A DNA stretch of 64,000 bases, taken from assembly GCA_937995335.1 (NCBI GenBank), contig CALKIH010000051.1:1-64000 (forward strand), in the 5' to 3' direction. The position numbers and the translations under genes were made by a program. The stretch's first letter is position 1. Every line of letters begins with the position of its first letter. Source of the stretch: UBA2357 sp002344625 (GTDB lineage Bacteria; Pseudomonadota; Gammaproteobacteria; Burkholderiales; Rhodocyclaceae). The notes beneath the pieces were generated by a model. It was given only the letters and a program-made list of their open reading frames with translations, was not told where the DNA came from and did no database searches. This document shows, piece after piece, positions 59,495 through 64,000 of the stretch.

Positions 59495-61597
59495 TTGCCA
59501 CAAGCAATCAAGAAGACGTTCGCCTACGGCGCGCACACGGTCACCCTCGAAACCGGCGAAATCGCACGCCAGGCAGGCGGTGCGGTCATTTGCAACATGG
59601 ACGACACCGTCGTCCTCGCCACCGTGGTCGCGGCCAAGGAAGCCAAGCCGGGCCAGGATTTCTTTCCGCTGACGGTGGATTATGTCGAGAAGTTCTATGC
59701 GGCCGGCCGCATACCGGGCGGTTTCTTCAAGCGTGAAGGACGTCCGACCGAGAAGGAAACGCTGACCTGCCGCCTGATCGACCGTCCGATCCGCCCCTTG
59801 TTTCCGGATGGCTTCTACAACGAAGTGCAGATCATCGTCATGGTGCTGTCGCTCAACCCCGAAATCGACGCCGATATTCCGGCGATGATCGCGGCGTCGG
59901 CTGCTCTCGCGATCTCGGGCGTTCCCTTCGATGGACCGATCGGCGCCTGCCGCGTGGGCTACGCCAATGGCGAATACATCCTCAATCCGACCTTGGGTCA
60001 GCTCGAAACCAGCGAACTCAACCTGGTCGTGGCGGGCACCGAGACCGCGGTGCTGATGGTCGAATCGGAGGCGCGCGAGTTGTCCGAAGAAGTCATGCTC
60101 GGATCCGTGGTTTTCGGTCACCAGCAAATGCAGGCCGCGATCAACGCGATCAACGAACTGGTTGAAGTGGCTGGCAAGCCCGAATGGGATTGGCAGCCGC
60201 CGGCGCGCAACGAAGCGTTGATCGCACGGGTGAACGAACTCGCGCGCGGCGAGCTGGAAGATGCATTCCGCATCACCAGCAAGCAGGAGCGCACGGTCCG
60301 CGTCAACGAGATCCGCCGCAACGCCGTGGCCGCGCTTGGCGAGAGCGATATCGGCGAGGTTTCGTCCAACGAGATCAAGGATACCTTCCACGATCTGGAA
60401 GCCAGTATCGTGCGTAGCCGCATCCTGTCGGGTGAGCCGCGTATCGACGGCCGTGATACCCGGACGGTGCGGCCGATCGAGATTCGTGTCGGGGTGTTGC
60501 CCCGCACCCATGGTTCGGCATTGTTTACCCGCGGCGAAACCCAGGCGCTGGTGGTAGCCACGCTCGGCACCGGGCGCGACGAACAGATCATCGACGCGAT
60601 TGCCGGCGAGTATCGTGAAAGCTTCATGCTGCACTACAACTTCCCGCCGTTCTCGACCGGAGAGACCGGCCGGATGGGCGTCACCAAACGTCGCGAAGTC
60701 GGCCATGGCCGACTGGCAAAGCGCGCCTTGATCGCCGTGCTGCCCGAGCCGAGTGAGTTCAGTTACACGGTGCGGCTCGTTTCGGAGATCACGGAGTCGA
60801 ACGGCTCGAGTTCGATGGCGTCGGTGTGCGGTGGCTCGCTCGCGATGATGGATGCCGGTGTGCCGCTCAAGGCACATGTGGCGGGCATCGCGATGGGGCT
60901 GATCAAGGACGGCAATCGCTTCGCCGTACTGACCGACATCCTGGGCGACGAGGATCATCTCGGCGACATGGACTTCAAGGTCGCGGGCACCCAAAAGGGC
61001 ATCACCGCGTTGCAGATGGACATCAAGATCCAGGGCATCACCAAGGAGATCATGCAGGTCGCGCTCGCGCAGGCGGGTGTCGGTCGTCTGCACATCCTCG
61101 AGCAGATGCAGCGTTCGCTCGGTTCCAATCGCGGCGAAGTGTCTGAATTCGCTCCGCGCATGATCCAGATCAAGATCAATCCCGAGAAGATCCGCGATGT
61201 CATCGGCAAGGGCGGAGCAGTCATTCGGGCGCTGCAGGAAGAGACCGGCACAGTCATAGAGATCACCGACGACGGCAATATCACGATCTCCTCGGTGAGC
61301 GCGGAAGGCGCACAGAAGGCCAAGGCAAAGATCGAGGAGATCACGGCCGAAGTCGAGGTCGGCCGGGTGTATGACGGCACCGTGGTGCGTCTGCTCGATT
61401 TCGGCGCAATCGTGAATATCCTGCCGGGTCGCGATGGCTTGCTGCATATTTCGCAAATCGCCAACGAGCGGGTCAATGCGGTCACCGATTTCGTCAAGGA
61501 AGGGCAGGCGGTTCGGGTCAAGGTTCTCGAGACCGACGAGCGCGGCAAGATCCGCCTCAGCATGAAGGCTTTGCTGGAGCAGACGGCCGCCGAGTAA
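59495..61597 (+). CDS. pnp: Polyribonucleotide nucleotidyltransferase
   Basis: A 700-residue phosphorolytic 3'-5' exoribonuclease of the RNA degradosome. It starts at TTG with GAGAGG upstream, giving MPQAIKKTFAYG. Two RNase PH-like domains (about 10-225 and 320-545) include FFKREGRPTEKETLTCRLID and the GSSSMASVCGGSLAMMDAGV active-site loop. A KH domain (IRDVIGKGGAVIRALQEE) and an S1 domain (about 620-695) follow. The rpsO-pnp order is conserved; a terminator between them suggests partial readthrough or a separate promoter. Confidence 0.97.
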   Translation: MPQAIKKTFAYGAHTVTLETGEIARQAGGAVICNMDDTVVLATVVAAKEAKPGQDFFPLTVDYVEKFYAAGRIPGGFFKREGRPTEKETLTCRLIDRPIRPLFPDGFYNEVQIIVMVLSLNPEIDADIPAMIAASAALAISGVPFDGPIGACRVGYANGEYILNPTLGQLETSELNLVVAGTETAVLMVESEARELSEEVMLGSVVFGHQQMQAAINAINELVEVAGKPEWDWQPPARNEALIARVNELARGELEDAFRITSKQERTVRVNEIRRNAVAALGESDIGEVSSNEIKDTFHDLEASIVRSRILSGEPRIDGRDTRTVRPIEIRVGVLPRTHGSALFTRGETQALVVATLGTGRDEQIIDAIAGEYRESFMLHYNFPPFSTGETGRMGVTKRREVGHGRLAKRALIAVLPEPSEFSYTVRLVSEITESNGSSSMASVCGGSLAMMDAGVPLKAHVAGIAMGLIKDGNRFAVLTDILGDEDHLGDMDFKVAGTQKGITALQMDIKIQGITKEIMQVALAQAGVGRLHILEQMQRSLGSNRGEVSEFAPRMIQIKINPEKIRDVIGKGGAVIRALQEETGTVIEITDDGNITISSVSAEGAQKAKAKIEEITAEVEVGRVYDGTVVRLLDFGAIVNILPGRDGLLHISQIANERVNAVTDFVKEGQAVRVKVLETDERGKIRLSMKALLEQTAAE

Positions 61598-61685
61598 GCT
61601 TGATATCGTGACGGGTTGGGTTGGCGCGGGCCTGTTGCCCGCCCGATCCGGTGCCTCGCGTGCCGCGATCGCAAAAAAATGGCGT

Positions 61686-61714
61686 TTGACGCCGGGCACG
61701 GCGATATGTATGAT
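61686..61714 (+). promoter_or_regulatory. Promoter of the tRNA-Pro/Arg/His cluster
   Basis: TTGACG, 17-base spacer, TATGAT, ending 10 bases before tRNA-Pro. Confidence 0.85.
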
Positions 61715-61724
61715 GCAGGGCTCT

Positions 61725-61801
61725 CGGGGTGTAGCGCAGTCCGGTAGCGCGCTTGCTTTGGGAGCAAGATGTCGGGGGTTCGAATCCCTCCACCCCGACC
61801 A
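61725..61801 (+). tRNA. tRNA-Pro (TGG)
   Basis: 77 bases with CCA. The acceptor CGGGGTG pairs with CACCCCG; the anticodon stem is CTTGC/GCAAG, the loop TTTGGGA, anticodon TGG. Confidence 0.97.
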
Positions 61802-61827
61802 GCTATCCCCGAAATGCCCGTGGAACT

Positions 61828-61904
61828 CTGCCCGTAGCTCAACTGGATAGAGCACCGGCCTTCTAAGCCGGGGGTTACAGGTTCGATTCCTGTCGGGCAG
61901 GCCA
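61828..61904 (+). tRNA. tRNA-Arg (TCT)
   Basis: 77 bases with CCA. The acceptor CTGCCCG pairs with CGGGCAG; the anticodon stem is CCGGC/GCCGG, the loop CTTCTAA, anticodon TCT. Confidence 0.95.
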
Positions 61905-61973
61905 GAAGTGGCTGAAAAAACAAGGTCTTAACAAGATTTTGGTTTCACAGCGTTTGCTGTGGCAAGAAAAAGT

Positions 61974-62050
61974 GGCGGCATTAGCTCAGTTGGTAGAGCA
62001 CTGGATTGTGGCTCCAGTTGTCACCGGTTCGATCCCGGTATGTCGCCCCA
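61974..62050 (+). tRNA. tRNA-His (GTG)
   Basis: 77 bases including the extra 5' G(-1), which faces C73, and CCA. The acceptor GCGGCAT pairs with ATGTCGC; the anticodon is GTG in TTGTGGC. Confidence 0.95.
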
Positions 62051-62104
62051 AAAATTCCAGCTCGTCGGTGAATCGATCCAGATTCCCGATGGGCACTGAA
62101 AAGG

Positions 62105-62130
62105 GCCCGCACGTAGAGCGGGCTTTTTTT
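62105..62130 (+). terminator. Intrinsic terminator after tRNA-His
   Basis: GCCCGC and GCGGGC with a seven-base loop followed by seven T residues. Confidence 0.93.
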
Positions 62131-62153
62131 CGTTCTCGGACGGCCGTCGTCGG

Positions 62154-63407
62154 ATGCGATTTCTGAGTGTGCTCTTAACCATGCTGTTCGTGGCGTCGAT
62201 GCTGGCGCTGGGCGTGGTCATACTGGTCTTGGCCGAAGAGCCGGTGCTCGAGCGAGTCGCCGAATTCTCGCCGCAGCAGGTCGAGCGGGCCAGGCAAGTG
62301 TTTCAACGGCACGATCCGCGCAGGGCGGTAGGTGGTCCAGTCAGGACGCTGCAGTTGAGCGAGGACGAACTGGATCTCGCGCTGAACTATCTGGTGAGCC
62401 GCTTCGGGCCCGGCGGTTCGAGGGCAATGCTGGATGATGATGGGCTGGCAGTCGTCGCCAGCATCGCATTGCCGCCGAATCCATTCGGAAAATTCGTGAA
62501 CGTCGAAGGCCGGCTGCGCGAGCGCGACGGAGCGCTGCTGCCGGAGAGCGTGAGTATCGGCCGGATACCGCTTCCCGATTGGTTGGCGGCGTGGCTATTC
62601 GACCAGGCGCAGGCTTATCTCGGGCGGCGCGAGGATTTTCGCGTGATCGCGGATACGGTCAGAGCGGTGACTTTGTCGCCGACCGATCTCAAGGTCGAAT
62701 ATGCGTGGACCGAAGATTTTCCTGAGCGGCTTCGCAGCGCAGCGTTTTCTCAGGACGACCGGGCACGCCTGAAGGCTTACCAGCTTCGGATGGCCGAACT
62801 GGTTCGCGGTACGACATCGCCCCGAACGATTCCGGTGCTCGATGTGCTCGTGCCGCTCATGCGCCTTGCGGCGGAGCGATCGGCCAACGGGGGGGCGGAT
62901 CTGGAGAATCGGGCATTGTTGACCGTGCTTGCGCTGCATGCGGGTGGCCGGGACCTTGCCACTTTCGTGCCTGAAGCGAAGCAATGGGCGCGGCCCGCCC
63001 GGAAGCCGCTCACCCTCGCGGGAAGAGTCGATCTTGCGCAACACTTCATCATCTCGGCGGCGCTGGCGGGGCTGGGCGGGGGGGCTTTTGCGGATGCGAT
63101 CGGCGTACACAAGGAGGTTGGCGACGCGCGCAAGGGGAGCGGCTTCAGTTTCAAGGATTTCGCGGCGAACCGGGCAGGGGCGGCGTTCGGCCGATTGGCC
63201 GCCGACCCTGGGACCGCTGCGAGCCTGCAGCAACGCGTAATCACGGGGCTCGTCGAAACGGATATGCTACCCGCCATGGGCGATCTGCCGGAGTTCATGC
63301 GACTTGCGGAGTTCAACCGCCGTTACGGCGGGGTTGGCGCACCGGCTTATGTCCGCATCGTGCAGGATATCGACCAGCGCGTCGCGGCACTGCCTCTCTT
63401 TCGTTGA
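62154..63407 (+). CDS. Membrane-anchored hypothetical protein (417 aa)
   Basis: The N-terminal helix (about 4-27, FLSVLLTMLFVASMLALGVV) should anchor or export the protein. The remainder is soluble with no domain I recognise. Notable segments are LSEDELDLALNYLVSRFG near residue 65, NRALLTVLALHAGGRDLATF near 255, and HFIISAALAGLGGGAFADAI near 300 followed by DARKGSGFSFKDFAANRAG. The last part, with a His and a Glu in an otherwise small-residue-rich helix, could be an enzyme fold, but this is only an impression. It lies 24 bases after the tRNA terminator and just before a DUF2798-like gene. Confidence 0.8.
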   Translation: MRFLSVLLTMLFVASMLALGVVILVLAEEPVLERVAEFSPQQVERARQVFQRHDPRRAVGGPVRTLQLSEDELDLALNYLVSRFGPGGSRAMLDDDGLAVVASIALPPNPFGKFVNVEGRLRERDGALLPESVSIGRIPLPDWLAAWLFDQAQAYLGRREDFRVIADTVRAVTLSPTDLKVEYAWTEDFPERLRSAAFSQDDRARLKAYQLRMAELVRGTTSPRTIPVLDVLVPLMRLAAERSANGGADLENRALLTVLALHAGGRDLATFVPEAKQWARPARKPLTLAGRVDLAQHFIISAALAGLGGGAFADAIGVHKEVGDARKGSGFSFKDFAANRAGAAFGRLAADPGTAASLQQRVITGLVETDMLPAMGDLPEFMRLAEFNRRYGGVGAPAYVRIVQDIDQRVAALPLFR

Positions 63408-63424
63408 TCCGTGAAACCACTCGC

Positions 63425-63652
63425 ATGCGACTCAAACCTCAACACCTCCAGCCGGTCATCATGGCCGGCATCATGGCCTTCCTGATGACCGCGATCATCA
63501 CCTGGCTGAATCTCGGCTTTCCATCCGATTTCCTGAGACGATGGGCCGCGGCCTTCGTCGTGGCGTGGCCGCTGGCCGCGGTCGCAGCGTTCATCGCGAT
63601 CCCGGTCGCGCAAAGACTGACCAAGCGGATACTGGCCGCGCTGGAGCGCTAG
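63425..63652 (+). CDS. DUF2798-like two-helix membrane protein
   Basis: A 75-residue protein with two hydrophobic segments (IMAGIMAFLMTAIITWLNLG and FVVAWPLAAVAAFIAIPVA) joined by FPSDFLRRWAAA, and ending in a basic RLTKRIL helix. This two-helix pattern is that of the DUF2798 family of unknown function. It follows the 417-residue protein by 17 bases and is probably co-transcribed with it. Confidence 0.8.
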   Translation: MRLKPQHLQPVIMAGIMAFLMTAIITWLNLGFPSDFLRRWAAAFVVAWPLAAVAAFIAIPVAQRLTKRILAALER

Positions 63653-64000
63653 GCGACGGCTGGCGGTGGCGCGCTGCCTGTATCGCCGCCTTCGCGGAAC
63701 CGGGCTCGGTGCCGCTGCGCGAGGCAGCGCGAAATCGAGGCGTTCCCGCGACATGTCGATCGGCCGTGGTACGCGGGTCGCATGGATGCTGCCCCGTTCG
63801 GTTCCAGTGCCATTGGCAATGAAAAGAAGTGCATCGACACGCTGTCAACGGAAACGTGCAGGAGTAGAATTTAGAGAATTTGCGCGTGCCGGGTTTGAAC
63901 TGCGCAACGGCGATGCGATCGAAGTTTGCGTCTTGCGGGTCAGGACAAAGCAGTTTATGCTGCATTGCACTCTAAGTCTTATAAAAGACATATAATCCAA
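63653..64000. other. Gene-free region at the right edge, promoter-like at its end
   Basis: A 348-base stretch with open frames on both strands but none with a start signal, family resemblance or natural composition. The last 40 bases turn AT-rich and resemble a promoter, presumably for a gene starting beyond the window. Confidence 0.55.
63976..63996 (+). promoter_or_regulatory. Palindrome next to a TATAAT at the window end
   Basis: GTCTT and AAGAC around four bases (63976-63989), followed two bases later by TATAAT (63991-63996). A regulator bound here would overlap the promoter spacer of the gene beyond the window. Confidence 0.45.

Noticed and set aside
61626..61642. GCGGGC/GCCCGC hairpin after pnp
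   Set aside because: Short stem without a U-run; could be chance in GC-rich DNA.
63666..63995. Open frames on both strands at the right edge
   Set aside because: Arg/Ser-rich composition typical of shadow frames in GC-rich DNA; no start signal or family resemblance.

Overview
The window is GC-rich chromosomal DNA from a Gram-negative bacterium. It is most likely a betaproteobacterium of the Rhodocyclales (Azoarcus/Thauera type). The inference rests on a class I PHA synthase with PhaB and PhaR, a BamD lipoprotein, a RimP-NusA-InfB-RbfA-TruB-RpsO-Pnp cluster, and the overall gene order and codon bias. No database search was possible, so the taxonomic call is an inference. Nearly all of the window is ordinary core genome; accessory features are few and small.

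Layout. 0.05-5.6 kb: a Gly/Trp/Pro-rich lipoprotein, mnmC preceded by a Xre/RES toxin-antitoxin pair, and lysS. 5.8-7.2 kb: a decayed coding remnant abutting an IS3-family element that has lost most of its orfB. 7.2-16.6 kb: a large REC-PAS-GAF-PAS-PAS-GGDEF-EAL protein, ettA, an ABC exporter, a MAPEG protein, and fpr divergent from a LysR regulator. 16.6-21.5 kb: two GH17-like membrane proteins, one fused to a processive GT2 synthase, flanking a small membrane protein. 21.7-26.6 kb: the glycine cleavage genes gcvT-gcvH-gcvP behind a tandem glycine riboswitch with an intrinsic terminator. 26.6-34.9 kb: a small conserved protein, a chemoreceptor, and a + strand run of hydrolase, PHP phosphatase, YciO, M50 protease, scpA, scpB and rluB. 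34.9-38.8 kb: a probable beta-alanine catabolic pair (omega-aminotransferase and MmsA) with a divergent LysR regulator.

38.9-50.6 kb: manC, bamD, rluD, pgeF, then the PHA cluster phaC-phaB1-phaB2-phaR (no thiolase gene here), rimO and an FAD-linked 2-hydroxyacid dehydrogenase. 50.6-51.4 kb: two identical copies of an Ala-Glu-Asp tRNA cassette, each with its own recognisable promoter. 51.6-61.6 kb: a transglutaminase-like protein and then the rimP-nusA-infB-rbfA-truB-rpsO-pnp translation/RNA cluster. 61.7-63.7 kb: tRNA-Pro, tRNA-Arg and tRNA-His, a large hypothetical membrane-anchored protein and a DUF2798-like protein. The window ends in a promoter-like region with a palindrome.

The main functional themes are storage polymer (PHA) synthesis, glycine and beta-alanine catabolism, glucan-type polysaccharide synthesis, c-di-GMP signalling, and the translation machinery. 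I did not find a clearly undescribed multi-gene system. The best leads are the regulatory palindrome before phaB2, the leader terminator of rimP, the GH17/GT2 locus, the Xre-RES-mnmC arrangement, and the structured region behind the duplicated tRNA array.
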